DNA from: Diprion similis
Lineage: Eukaryota > Arthropoda > Insecta > Hymenoptera > Diprionidae
NCBI RefSeq assembly: GCF_021155765.1
Contig: NC_060106.1
Coordinates: 14,844,031 to 14,908,030 of the forward strand
Direction: 5' to 3'
DNA length: 64,000 bases
This document shows, piece by piece, positions 50,095 to 63,200 of this stretch. The position numbers and the translations under genes are program-made. How positions within the stretch are numbered: the first letter of the stretch is position 1; the number at the start of each line of letters is the position of its first letter. A model generated the notes under the pieces. That model did not search any database. It saw nothing but the letters and a program-made list of their open reading frames with translations, and was not told where the DNA came from.

Positions 50095-51795
50095 TAGGAT
50101 AACGTGACGTGAAAGCCTTGAAAGTTTGGTGAGAAACCAGCGGTGTTCACTCCCTGTAGATGAGACATTCTGTAAGATTCGACAATTCTCAGCGTCATTT
50201 TCCACTTTGAAAATTATAACCACTTCTCTGAATTCAATCAGATTACACCCTCTCGCTTCTTATCGTGTAATAGTCACTTGCAGCTTGTGTCTCGTAACTA
50301 TACAGTAATGGTATACATATACATCGTCTAGCAATATCAAGATGGTGGCCTCCGAGGTTGGCAGAAACAATTAACTTCACACGAACTCACGGAGTTCGTG
50401 GGAAATCGTTGCATCGTTACAGTAATACGCCGGGCTTAATGCTGAAGAAATTGTAAACCATCGCAAAGAACCACATGACTATGTATAAGTGTTTTGCCGC
50501 GATGAATTTTAAATCAAGAAGAGTTTACTCGGTGGTGAAACGTATAGTGACACAATCCAAAGAGATCTTGTTCGACGTCTTCCACGTGGTCAAACTTAAA
50601 TTCCTTTTTATCACGTAGATACACTTCCAGGGTTCACGACCCGAATTATGACACGTTACGTTATAAACCAGGCGATGAAAAACTCGTCGAAATATTGCCG
50701 TGACGCGATTTCTTGCCTTCTGGCTTCAGGGGTTCCGGAACAATGCGATGTACTTGTACCACAGACTTTATTCTAGCCTTCGAACAATGTGCACCAGATC
50801 GCCCGCTTGTGATACCAACGCTGGAGAATCTAGATGCACACCGCCCCGTAGATACCAGTAAATCTCGTCCAGTATACTCTACGATCTCTGCTTTTTTAAT
50901 ACCGATCAAAAATATTACAGAACGAAGAGAGGTAGACCCTGAGGCTTCTCTCCATTCTACTTCAGAACAGCTCGGCAATAGTGATAGAATCATATAAGGT
51001 TGTGAATTTTGTTTGGAAAGTTTATTGATATTCATGACTTGTTTTATAATAATCCTGAAAAAATTTTGTCAGATTCTAAGCTTTTGTGTATATTTCGCGA
51101 ACGCATTTCCTTTGCTTGATTTTCTGCATATTCAATAAGTGTGTCCAGTCTCGGGTGATTTACGGACGTCGGTGAAATGACGAATCTGAAAAGATGTTGT
51201 TCGTATCGCATAATGAATATTTAGATACGGGAGGTGTCGCACACGTGTACCGACACCTACACCAAGCCATTCGAGCAGTTGGATAGTCGTTGTAAAATAG
51301 CTTTGCACGCGGATGCGGTGCCTGCTGCAGAGTTGGATGCTGCACGATATCGCGGCGTCAACACACCAGAGACGTCCATAAATTCGCAAAGAGTTACGAC
51401 GTATTTTCTGACCAATTTGAAGCGATAAATCTCGGCCCACCGACATCGTGGCCCATCCCCCCTTCTCCCGTAATACCAGAGTGGGCCCTAATGTTGCCTA
51501 ATTTATCTGTTCGAGCGAAGAATTCCACACCCGCAGAGCCACGCAGGATCGCGAGACGTTTTTTCGGGGCCTTCAGTCTCGCCGAGTTTCGGGACAGCTC
51601 GAAATTACTCGTTGAGAAATCTTTATACATCGTCGAGGTAGTTTTTCTTCGGATTTCCGTGGGCCGATATTAGTCGTTCTGATTTCGAAGAGGTTGGACT
51701 GACGCTGCCGACAACGAGAAGGAATTGGTCGCAGCTTCGGGAAAAATAAAAACGACTTGCATCGGGTGCTGAAAAAGGCCGTGAAAAATCGCTCG

Positions 51796-51848
51796 ATTTT
51801 AATACCGATAAATCAAAGAACCGCACTCTTGTCGATCGGTATTAAAAT
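51796..51848. repeat. perfect 14-bp inverted repeat with 25-bp spacer
   Basis: ATTTTAATACCGAT at 51796-51809 is exactly reverse-complemented at 51835-51848. No coding context surrounds it. Confidence 0.85.
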
Positions 51849-54800
51849 ACCGCTCAAGAGAAACCTGATCCTCTGGTCAAGGTTCGTCGATCCGTAAGCT
51901 TTCTGTGATTTTTCAAACCCCTTATTTTCGCGCATGGGTTTAAGCCGTGCTCGCGGGTCTTGATTCCGCAGATTCTTCGGCATCTGCGGCCCGATTTGTC
52001 CGCCGACAAAGACCCGGGTGGCCCGGGTATCGGGTTACCGGGGGAAGGAAGGATCCATGGATCCCCGAGTTCCGATCCTGTCTCCTTGAGGAATCCTTCG
52101 ACGGCATCAAACGATTCCCATCACGCATCGCGGACTTGTTCAGATTACTCTCGAGTATACTTGGAGAAAAATGCTGGGCGATTTAACTCGTCCACTGACA
52201 AAAAGGTCCCGGTGAGACCCGCTTCATCCTCCTGTGCCAGTTCGGCCAGTTGGGTAATCGCTTGTGTACCGTTAGAACCTGCGACGTCATGATCTTAAAG
52301 TCGGAATCAAGCACCGAGACCCGCGGGAATTAAAAAAAAAATATTTTTGAAACGTTGGGCAATTTCACCGAGTTTCATTGTTGGTCCTTGGTCGGATCCT
52401 CGGAAGATTGCGTGCGACTTTTTACCGCCAAGTTGGTCATCGGTTTGCATTGCATAGGACGCGTAGCTGATATCATTCTACGGTTAAAATTAATCGTCGT
52501 AGCTTTACAATTCCTACGAAAAGAAAGTCGGTCATTTATATTTGAATTCAATGCAGTTATCGGTTATACGAAAAAAACCGCATAATAAGCTACAGTTTTT
52601 TGCTGTATAGATATTAATTATCCTCTTGTAGCGGGAAGAAATATGCCGAGAAAGTGTTGTAAAAATTCAGCTTGTCAACGTAGTTATTATATCTGTATTT
52701 CTGTATTTTGGGAAATCAGAACCGGATTGACGAGTGCAGGCAATTCACTTCTGGCCTCGCGAAATAGGAATGTTTAAATATCATATCTCAAGCTGCGAGG
52801 GCATCTCGTAACGTGTGAAAAATTTCGTACCGTTATTATATCTGGCTGATTTTAATTAGTTGCAGCGGCGACGAAAGTTTTCTTAAAAAATGAAATTTAG
52901 GTACCTATCAGTGTGCGAAGAAAAATACTGTTGAATTATAAAATCTATACAAAAGTATCTGTCACATGCAAAATGACGTTTTGCGAACTCCAATTAACCA
53001 TAAAACCTTAACTTTCGTCGAAATCAGCTTACAAAATTCTGCCAGCATTCGACGGGGGGTTAATTTGTCATCAAGTGGAAGCTTCGTCCTCCCGGTAGTC
53101 GACATCCTTAATTGGGTGGAGAACATTTTTCGAAACAACGTGATTTTTTGCCGCTTATTTTTCCGTCCGGTCTACATAAATCAGACAAGGCTCTTAACCG
53201 TATGTTTTCGGTACACCCCATCAGTGGCTGTTATAGTCGAGTTGATTAAAGCAACGTTTTAGATGAAATCGGCGGGCTGGTTAGCGGAGAAATCAATTAA
53301 TACACAAGCACGCGGTGATTAATGACGGTTAGCGGTTAATCTCTGCTATTTTCCATGTGATTCATCAAAACCTTTGCGCTATCCTGTATATACGTTTGAG
53401 AAAACAGTTAGACTCTGCACAGAAACTTTCACCTCCAACACTAAGACGCGTTTGTACGAGTACGTGTAGTACCATAAGTTTAAGTCTTCCTCGTTGCAGG
53501 TTATTGTAGGTTACATGTATCACAGAGTCGCGTTATCCGTACCCAGAGAGAATTGAACGATCAGAGAGATCTGAACCGCGTTATTAATTCCGATAGAATT
53601 TCTTTCATTTTGTTTCCAGTCGAACTGATTCCAGCACTGATCGAGCATGATTGATCGATTCGTAGGTGTCTGAAAAAACCAAGTGCTTATAATAATTGAT
53701 GTAACGCCTGGAGGGTGTATGAGGGTACAATTTAATAGAACAAATTGCAGGGACTTCAGGTGGATTTATTACACCAAGTGCATTTCCTTATTAGTATTGG
53801 CGATTTAAAAGCTTATAATTAGCGGTAAAAATTATGTTCGTAACGATCTACTCTTCCGGAAGTTAAATCGCGTCGAAAATTATTTCTGTGAATTATTATA
53901 GGGGTTAAAAAACGTTTTACCGCAACTCGGAACGTACAATTTACGGATTATTTAGAAGATCTGATGCAGTTGAAAGGAAAGCGCGAGTAATTACGCGGCT
54001 CTGGGCAAAACTTCAGAATTCAACGTCGTTCGTATGGTGCACCGTGAAAGCGACACGTACAACATAATAACGAATCCGGTGTCAAGGAACCGTTTGGGCC
54101 AGTCGTACGTCTGTGAGATCATTTAGCTCCTGGCAATTTTGCCTGGAACTAAAACCTGACTCGGTGCTCTTCTAGAAAGTAAAGTTCCCATGCGAAGCAG
54201 CTGTGCCTCCACAGGATCAGATCTCCAAAATAAGAGTGGGATATAAAATAAGAGAGCAAAAAAAAAAAAGGATAAACGAGAGAACAAAATTGAGGAAGGA
54301 ATATATCTCCAATGGCCTACAGTTGTCCGAGATCGGTTCACAGAATCCACAAGCAGCCTGTCTCCGAAAGGAGAAATTTACGAAGTTATTAACTCGATTT
54401 TTTATTTTTAACCTAAGCTTTCAAAAACGAAAGTCTTCGTAGACGATTAAAACCAGTTCACGTGCAGTCTAGCTATGCTGTAATCGAGCTGCTTGATGGA
54501 TTTGCTAAACAATCGGAACAGGCAAAATGAGATCATCGAATGAAATATATTTCGAGAGTCAGAATCCTAGTAGAAATAGTCGAGAACGTCAAAAACATCG
54601 TATATTTTAGAAAATATTTGTATACAAAAATAATGTAGCACGTACATTTTCTTCATTCATAACGTAGAAAGTTTCGTTTTGAAGAGTTGGTTTTAAATTG
54701 TGGGTAACGAATGGACTAAAATATAATCATCAGTAAACCTGAATCCCGTCAGATGATCGTCATGACATTTCCATACGTATATCACAGAGTTTTAGAGACA

Positions 54801-55049
54801 TCGATTCCGACGTGTTTCAATTTTTATTTCCAATAATATTTTTCAAATATGTTTTATTTCACCTCAATTTTATCAAATTTCAGCTTTGCTTTTCTTAATT
54901 CACAAGCAAAATCTTAGCTCCTACTTATAAAAAAAAAAAAAAAGCGTGAAAAGAAATGTAAAATCTGGAAGTGGCAGGGTGCAATGACTGGGATAATTGA
55001 GCGAGTAAATAGTGGATGATGCAATGATCTATTATAATGGCGGCGCAAA

Positions 55050-55079
55050 GGCAACGGCAACGGCAACGGCAACGGCAAC
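55050..55079. repeat. (GGCAAC)5 hexanucleotide repeat
   Basis: Five perfect copies of GGCAAC lie in non-coding sequence. On the plus strand they sit inside a 69-codon frame from an ATG at 55037 and would encode alternating Arg-Gln. Confidence 0.95.
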
Positions 55080-58000
55080 AACAAAAGCGACGCCAATGTC
55101 TGGATGTGTTGGATGTAACGTGGCTTCTGCGCGTAACGGGTCTTGATGCACGCTTCGCTGCTCGCGTACCAACTCGAAACCCATCGCTTCCTGTACCTCC
55201 AGCTTTTTGCCGAAGACAAGGCCTAATTAAATACCGGGACGGGTAGGGCATAATAAGATGTACCTCCTTGTCTCCCTGCAACGCTTCTCCATCTCGGTCC
55301 TCTCTCAGTCACTAAGCTAAAAATAATCGGTAAGAATCAATCAATTAATCGATTATTCTGTATTTTATTGAAACGGTGCAATTGGAACAAAAATTTCGTT
55401 AATTTCAGTATGTAGTCTTAATAGCGGAAAAGTTTTTTGATTATTTATAGTTTTTTTGAAAATTTTGTTCAATTTAAGGTGAAAATGTTCATTCCTCTTT
55501 CACTTATTGTATCAAGTAGGTTCTTAGTAAGTAAGGCAATGATAATAATTGATACTTGAATCACGTAAATTGATATTGTCGTTGTAGGGTCCTTTATGGG
55601 AGTAAAAATGAAAAACGAATAATCGAATTTGAAAAATAATCGATTATTTCTGGACATTCTTACCTCGGAGTCTGCATCGCGAAGGTGGATGGACCCATGA
55701 TGCATCACGGTGGCCCCGCGGATTCAGAGCTGGTCATCTTTCTCCACCGAGTTGGGACGCGGAAAATAAACGAATCGCAAGGAATAAATGAATCGAGCTG
55801 GCATCGAGGTTCTGCAGTTGGGTATTGCAGTACGAAGGCTATGATTAAGCGCTCGATTTTGGCCAACCCATGACTCGAGGCAGTGTTTCACCTCTGCAGG
55901 AATGATTGCAGCTGCATTCCCGAATTTTAAGAGGAAAAAATAAGCAATAGTTACGCTTCCAGGAGGCGGCGATGCATCACTTTCAAATTGTAAATATACC
56001 AGCATACTAAGAAGAACTTCGGATCCCAAAAACCACTGCGCTTTCTATTTTTCGAGATACCGATCGACCGTGGATTTTTTTTTTAGTTATTAACCGTCTT
56101 AATCTTACACAAAAAAAGTATCAGCATTCCATTTTTTGCAGGATTTTAGAAATTTAACCTTACGAAAGATTGTATGTATGTATTACTTAATCCAAAAGCT
56201 GGGCCTATAAATTTTTTCCATTTTTCTGTTTTTCAAATATCGCAACTGGTTAGTCAGCAAGATTTTCTGCACCCAGGTTGAAAATTAATCGAGGGATGAG
56301 ACTGCGGTTAAAATTCAATCATGTATACGCGTCTTCCCCAATTCGGAGCTCATTAAGATACCAGCTGTTGACGCGCTTGTATTTTTACATAACCAGTTGT
56401 GTTTAGCTGCAAAATTAAGGATAAATCAACCGCCTTCGAATATTTAAATTAGATGTTAAACTGCGATGTTCATTTTAACGAGAGGTGGAATACGAATTAG
56501 GAGTCCGCGATTTTCTCGACCCTACAATAATAACAAACGCTTGCTGCTCACGTTTCGCACTTTACCAAACCGAGCTGAACAAAATCTTAAGACAAGTATG
56601 AATCGGCGAAAATAAACTTAGCACGTGCGATTTTTTTCACCAGACAAACAAGCATGTATAACGTAGAAAATGATAAGATAATTAATACAATCAAATTAAT
56701 CCTTGATTAACGTAAAGCATTTAAATGTCGAGAGGTGAACCAATTTCTTGACATTTTCTTCTATGCAATGATTGTTCCGTAACGATGTGATCACACCGAT
56801 GATTTATTACTCACTATAACACGTGCCTTGATATTCCATTCGCCAACCGACTTAACGGTTTTATAACGGTGTCACCGTACTCTGCAGTAAAAACTTTCTA
56901 CAATACGATGCGTCGATATACATGCGTGACATATAAGATATCGATATTCTAATCTCGATGTTCGGCAAAAAAAAAAAAAAAATAAAAATAAAAAAAACCG
57001 AAGAGCAGTTAATTCTGCACCGCAATTAAGATGCGATCGTAAAAGTTTCAAAACGTCACCGAGATAGAACTCAAACCTTGTGAACGTAGATTAGGAATGA
57101 TTTGGCGGAGTTGCGTAAGTTGACATAAAAAATTATCCACTTAATTTCGCATCCGTCTGTCGGCCTTTATGCCTCTAAAGACGTTCGCTCCTCTGGCTCA
57201 ATCAATTTACCATTTACGTGTATACCGTGATAGTAAAACTATGTTTTCACGATTCGACATGAATCGTCTAACACGCAAATCGACGAACAAACCGACGCAC
57301 TGTGTGAATACTCGAAGCTTCAAATATCCCAATTAAGGAATGATTGATGGGCAAGTGCCCCGATTTTAGCCGTGCTCGAAATAAGAAGGGTTTCGTCCAA
57401 TCGCGACGGTGAAACGTACCGACTCACTCTCGCAGGGAATGCATTTGCTGAAAACGAAAGTCGAATCAGGTGTGTAGGAGTCGATGCTCTCGAGTTACTA
57501 TAGACACAGCAGAGGACATACGCGAGTCGTTTTGCTGTTTGGATTCAAACATGTCGTAAAAACTCGTCTGCCGAAAAATAATTTAGCATTTTGTTTGAGT
57601 GTAATTTTTAATAGTAAAAATCAATTCTCATCTTATTTTTCCAATGTTTATCAAAACAATATGTGGCTAGAACCAGCGAAATAAAGGTCAGTTGCTTTTC
57701 TGGAATCTTCCGCGCTTCGATTATGCGCGTGGAATTTTTCATGATGCATGGAACGGTCAGCTGGTATCTTGTTTTTAGCGCTATGCTGTTTATTACCATT
57801 CTAATAGATTCAAATTATACTTAAACTGTTTTCGGAAATAACAAACTAGCACTTTCGACCATTTGCCTGATTTTTGTTACGATGACAAAACTGAACTTAG
57901 ATCATATCCATGCATTTGTAAAATGGATTTTGGTACGATTTCAATTACGCATTTCCGGTAACACAAAAAACAGTTTCGAATTCATCGTTTCTTTTTGTCA

Positions 58001-58241
58001 GACGTCGCGTTGACTATGGATTAGAAATTATACCTGCATTTCCGATTTTCGCTAAATTTTGACTAAATCCCGAATATTTGATAACGTGAATTCAAAAGTT
58101 CTTTGAATTTGTTGAGCAATGTTTTGCTACAAAGAAAAAATAAAAAAAGGTTATGATTTAACATCATTGAATTGCGTGGAAAAATATTCTTTCATTTTTA
58201 TTTAAACCATGAAAAAAATCAGATGTTGTCCGAAGGTCCAG

Positions 58242-58393
58242 GTAAGAATCGAAATTTTTGATCCACTATTATCTAACGAGGATCTTGAAAATTACAAATT
58301 TTCACAAAGTCTCTAAATTGTCATATATACATATATGCATTACACATAAATTATCGTTGTCAAATAATCCCACACATGCTATTCAATAATGCC
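58242..58393. repeat. diverged dispersed repeat, copy 1
   Basis: Collinear with 60049-60205 over about 150 bp. Shared blocks include AGAATCG/GGAATCG, CGA.GATCTTGAA, AAATTTTCACA.AGTCT, and TGCTATTC.ATAA near the end. No terminal inverted repeats are evident. Confidence 0.6.
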
Positions 58394-59611
58394 AAGTATT
58401 AATATAAAATTTTTTTCAATTTCTATTCAAACATAGAAAGCATCGAGTAATGTTAAAATATCCACAACACACATTGCGTTTTTGGGTTCGTGCGTGAATC
58501 AGTCAGCTTCTAAGGCGAATCTGGCTTGCAGTGCACGTGGGGATGTGGTGTGGTGTCCCATGAATGAAGTCCCCTACCACCATCGGCTTATACGCAAGAG
58601 GATCCCGTCTTTCCGCGCGGGAAACGAAAGGTGGATTTCCGTTAAAGTTCTGTAATATGCCGCCAGGTGTCGGCCTCATGGCGGCTCGTTGAAACACCTG
58701 ATGTGGCCAGTGCCGCATGGGCTTGTGCGCTAGACACTTCTTTTACACAACAGACTAGAGACACTGATCAAAACATAATATACTAATAACTGAGAAACGA
58801 CGCGAACGAGCGTCGCCGAAACTTCTCGATACCGATCAATGAACGATGAAAAGGCTCCGTTGAATAAAAGCGGTTATCTAAGCCTCGATGCTGGCTCAAA
58901 AAGCTTCGCCATTTAACACAATATTGTTCTAATACTCGAGTGAAGGCTTGACGTTGCGTTGTAGCTACGTAGTCCGACTCCCATGAGGAGTAAACACAGC
59001 ATAAATTAAATTCCAAGGTGGTTCGGAGTGAAACTGCAGTGCCTTACGATTACAATCGCCTCGTTTACTCGCGGCTGTTAAAAAACTGAGTTGATTTTTT
59101 CGCGCGCATTTCCCTGCATCTTCGTCTCTCCCACGGAGAGAAGATTAAAATTTAAAAGGACAGTGCGTGGCTCGGGTTTAAATCGCAGGCGAAGTATCGA
59201 CGCAAAGTTGCTATAATTTCAACGCGCATTTTTATATCATCGTAAAAGTGTAAAAGTGAAAACTCTGTCGGATCGTTATCCACATGGGTTTGTTTGAATC
59301 GTTTCATACAGCGTAAAAAGACGCAGCCGCAGCCGACTCGACCTCCTAGGAATGTTTAGTAGTACGTGTTGAGTATTAATTCTCGGGATATTCGTGAGGA
59401 AAATACCGAGTCGCCGAATGTACGAAACGAAAATTATAATCTAAGACGATTTTTAATCGCGCTGAGAATTAACAACAAAAATAAAAAAGAAAAAAAAAAA
59501 ACGAAGAGAAGTTAGCTCGGCTCGATAATGTAAAGCTGAACGGAGCCTTTGTCAACGATAAAATGAATAGCGTAAGTACGTGAGTGTTATCAGTGTTTAT
59601 CCTCGATCAAG

Positions 59612-59738
59612 ATGCTGGCGCTTCGATTGATCCTGATCTCCGTGACGTCTCTTCTTGTTTACGCCGAGGATTCGACCACCTCCATTCCGAACGACCTTCC
59701 GGCTCTGCTGACGGTAGCTTCGCATCGTGACGATACAG
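59612..59738 (+). CDS. putative first coding exon of a secreted or membrane protein extending beyond the window
   Basis: The ATG at 59612 opens a signal peptide (MLALRLILISVTSLLVYA), followed by a polar Ser/Thr/Asp-containing segment (EDSTTSIPNDLPALLTV). The exon ends at a GTCAGT donor after 59738 in phase 1, about 42 residues. No convincing next exon is visible to 64000, so the intron would be longer than 4 kb. The protein family cannot be named from this segment. The long gene-poor upstream region would suit a gene with complex regulation. A chance frame is possible, but the signal peptide followed directly by a donor is suggestive. Confidence 0.45.
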
Positions 59739-59898
59739 GTCAGTGTCCTATTACAACTTTACCCAGACTTGTGCGACTTGTTTTGCAGGTGGACATCGTC
59801 ATTTCGCACACTTCGTTCCGACTGACTCCCAGTCGACGACGCTCGATTCAACTAACCATAAAATTTCACAAGTTGCTTGGATTTTCTCCCATGTACAT

Positions 59899-59901
<3 letters not shown>

Positions 59902-59933
<32 letters not shown>
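59902..59933. repeat. (AT)n microsatellite
   Basis: A pure AT dinucleotide run of about 32 bp in the presumed first intron of the gene starting at 59612. Confidence 0.95.
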
Positions 59934-59939
<6 letters not shown>

Positions 59940-60048
59940 GAGGATTGTCGCCGGGATTTTATTGGCTTGTTCGCACGACGGTTATGGACAAATACATTTT
60001 CTCCGAATGTCCTCACATGCTTTCCTAACTCCTGCAGGTTACGCCGCC

Positions 60049-60205
60049 GTTAGGAATCGGAATTTCTAAGCCGCTTTTATCCAGCGACGATCTTGAATGT
60101 TAGAAATTTTCACAGAGTCTTTATATCGTCGTGTATGCATATATTTTTGTTCGCATATTACCGTGTAAGGAAGTAATCTTGCATGTGCTATTCGATAACA
60201 ATAAC
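60049..60205. repeat. diverged dispersed repeat, copy 2
   Basis: Partner of 58242-58393 in the same orientation, 1.8 kb away. It lies just 3' of the microsatellite. Confidence 0.6.
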
Positions 60206-63200
60206 AAAGAACATCAGGTTGGCGTCCTCCTCTGACATTTTTCAGACTCATGTATGTTGTGGAATTATTTGAGGAATATTAAAGAGATAAAAACGACTCC
60301 CAAAGATGGGCACTCAACGGGGTGATTTCGTGACGCGCTTCACGTCTTTGAATGAAACCACACTAAAATGTTTTTTTAACAAATAAGAAAATTTCAGCGT
60401 TAGTTTCATTTAAATCGATCAAGCGCGACAAGAAATCACCTCGTTGGGTATCCATTTTTGGGGGCCGTTTTCACCGTTCTAAACCGTTTATCCATGGATA
60501 AAAAAATGTGAGTCTCTTAGTTTTAAATTTTCTTCAACATACACGAGTCTCAACCAAATCAGAGTGGACACCAAACTGATGTTCGTTGTAAGTAATTGTC
60601 AAATGAATATTTAATTCAGTGATCAAATGCGTCACTCGAAAATAATTTCCCTGCGTCATTCCAGGGGAAATAATGAATATCAGCTTTGTTTTAATCGCTC
60701 TTCCACTCTGCCTGTCACGATAAGAAGAAGAAATAAAAATAAAAAATAGTCGATTAATTAAAATTGCCCCCGTGTGCAAATAAGTTTTGCACAGGCGACT
60801 GATGGCCGTGATTTCGCGCGACGGGCATGTGACACTAATGTAATGCTACATTCGCGGGGTTTGATGCTTAAGGACGTTGATTGTTTTGAGCTCGCCATAT
60901 AGAGAGTCGCGCGAGTAATGACGCCATTAATTGATAATTTTGTTGACACTGTGCTGGGGGTTTGGCAGCTGTTGTTGGCATGTTTTTATCTCTGTTGCAA
61001 CGCATTTTTGTGCAATTTATTCTCCCGTCTATTACATACATAAATACACACGACGAGCTTTTCTACAAATCGTAATTCAACGTAATGAGATATTAAGTCA
61101 AAGGCACAAAAATATATCGAGAAATATCTCACAATATAGACGATATGATTGCTGGTCAAAGTTTTTCTGCACGAAATGGTTGAGTCGTGTAAATTTTTGA
61201 TGAATCGAATCACGCCGCACGAAATGTAATATCCTAGTTACAGAGGCCATCTTAACAAGTATACGATAATCGTGGAAGCGGGTAGCTTTTTCGTCTAGGC
61301 GTAGGCTAGCCTGAAGATGATGAAAAGTTTTACCACGAACAGAACTCATCATCATAACTAGAGTATAATTTATGCGCAATTGCGTAGACTCGTCTTGCAG
61401 GCTCTCGACTATATAATTAACGAAGAATTCGCTCGGTGGTAGAGAATATAAATGCGGAAAAACTACGTCAGTGGTTTATAGCGTAGGTGATTTGTGGTTG
61501 AAAAATTTGAAAAAAATAACGGAAATAGGATCTAGAACTGAGCGATTATTCCGAAGTCAATAATTCATAACAACGTTCTTCGGATCGACCTCACACTGTG
61601 GCCTGTGCAGCTTTCTCTTTACACATAAAAACGACCCACACACGAGTCTCTGGCCTCACCGGGTTACCCGAGGATAATTTCCATGTTAAAACCATTGCAA
61701 CGGTACCGCGGCTCGGGTTCTGGGTGCGATTTTTGTGTTTATTTAAAGCCGCAAGTCGTAACACAAACCCAGAATCGCCAAGAGCGAGGCCGGCACTCGG
61801 TACTGCAATAAAAATAAGAAGGACACGAACAAGAGTAAAAGAGTTAAAAGGAAGGAGGCTGTCGACCGAAATCCAGAGTCGCGCCTCCCTACGGAGTGCA
61901 GAGCGTAAACTGTTAAAAAGACAAAACGTTATGCACACTTCGCGGAGAAGGGTATGTGGCCCCAATATGTAATCGGTCGTTAAATATATTCCGTATGTAT
62001 TGTCAGGTCGAAACGTTCTCTTGCATTAACGTTCGCCTCGATTCTGCACCCTTGAGTTTTACGTCGACGTTCGATCTTTCCTACTGCAATTTTTTTTTCA
62101 CCTCTGAGGGCTCCGAAATCCCGGCTTCGTCATCGTTCGCATGCCTTCAACAAGTCACAATTCTTGTCATCGTTATGTTTCATTTTTAGAATAGAAAAAT
62201 TAATTATTGCACTTGGGTATAAACGATTAGAAGCTGGGTGGTGATTTTTTTTATTCAATTTAATCAAAATTTGAAAAATATTCTAGTTACGGATATTTTT
62301 GTTCTGTGCAAATTTGTTACTGATTGGCAGATCAAACAGAAATTAACATTGAAAAGCGCCACCGGTGCAGTTGTTGATAAAAAATTATGACCAATCGATC
62401 GTTGTTCGTTTCACGTGTTGCCACGCATCGAACACCCGATTAGAAGCGAATGTGTGTCGCGAATAATGTTTAGAATACACGATGGCAATATAATCTAGTC
62501 ACGGGTGATTATTTACTGCATCCAGTGCTGTAGAAAGTTTAAAACCGAATGGCTATAGGCAGTGAGTTGGTAAATAAAATTTTTTACCAACGATCATTTA
62601 GCGTTGATGTAAGGCTGGGAGGAATAATTTGCGAGATGATGTTACAGTATTGGGGATCTAACCTTTAAAGTAAAACATGGGGTCTTTCGTGCTCACGTGA
62701 TGTCTTGTTATGAGTATATTTTGTGGACAAGAAGGCGACGGATTATTTTACAAATAAATAATTAAGTGAAAAAAAGTATTGGATCTTGAACTAGAAACCT
62801 CAAGGAACTTGACTGAATTTTTTTGGAACTTGAAATGGCCGAAATAAAGACAAGGCCCAAAGGACCCCATAAAAAGGTTTCGGTCTTTTAGGCTTCAAAT
62901 TAGAACCCATTCAGGGACTCGAATTTCCCACCATAACTGCGTGCGTCCCTTCGAAAAATCCCATATCGGTTGCACGTGATAAGATACCGAGTATTGTGAG
63001 GGAGGTTGAGACCTCGAAGAATGTGCCAAAGTAAACTTGATCGTTGTTAAGTCGCGAGGTATAAAACGATATCAGTGTTTTACCCTCCAAATAATCACCC
63101 AAGCAGGATTTGAATCGTAGCTACGTATTATCACATTTTGCACTTAACGTGTGTGCTAAAACTGCACAGATGAGTTAGCGGATAAATATTTTCGCCGAAA

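Larger units (their letters stand above)
45727..59611. other. about 14 kb gene-poor region
   Basis: I find no complete gene. Items of note are a possible degenerate transporter fragment at 49998-50094, a perfect 14-bp inverted repeat at 51796-51848, a GC/CpG-rich patch at 51940-52290, a hexanucleotide repeat at 55050-55079, and a diverged repeat at 58242-58393. The stretch could be upstream regulatory DNA or 5' introns of a gene beginning near 59.6 kb, but nothing shows this directly. Confidence 0.5.

Noticed and set aside
54115-54130. TGAGATCAT resembling the bantam microRNA seed (again near 54528)
   Set aside because: Only the seed matches and no precursor hairpin is visible.
62880-62950. 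tRNA-like TTCGAGTCCC motif on the minus strand
   Set aside because: No matching A box, acceptor stem or cloverleaf could be drawn around it.
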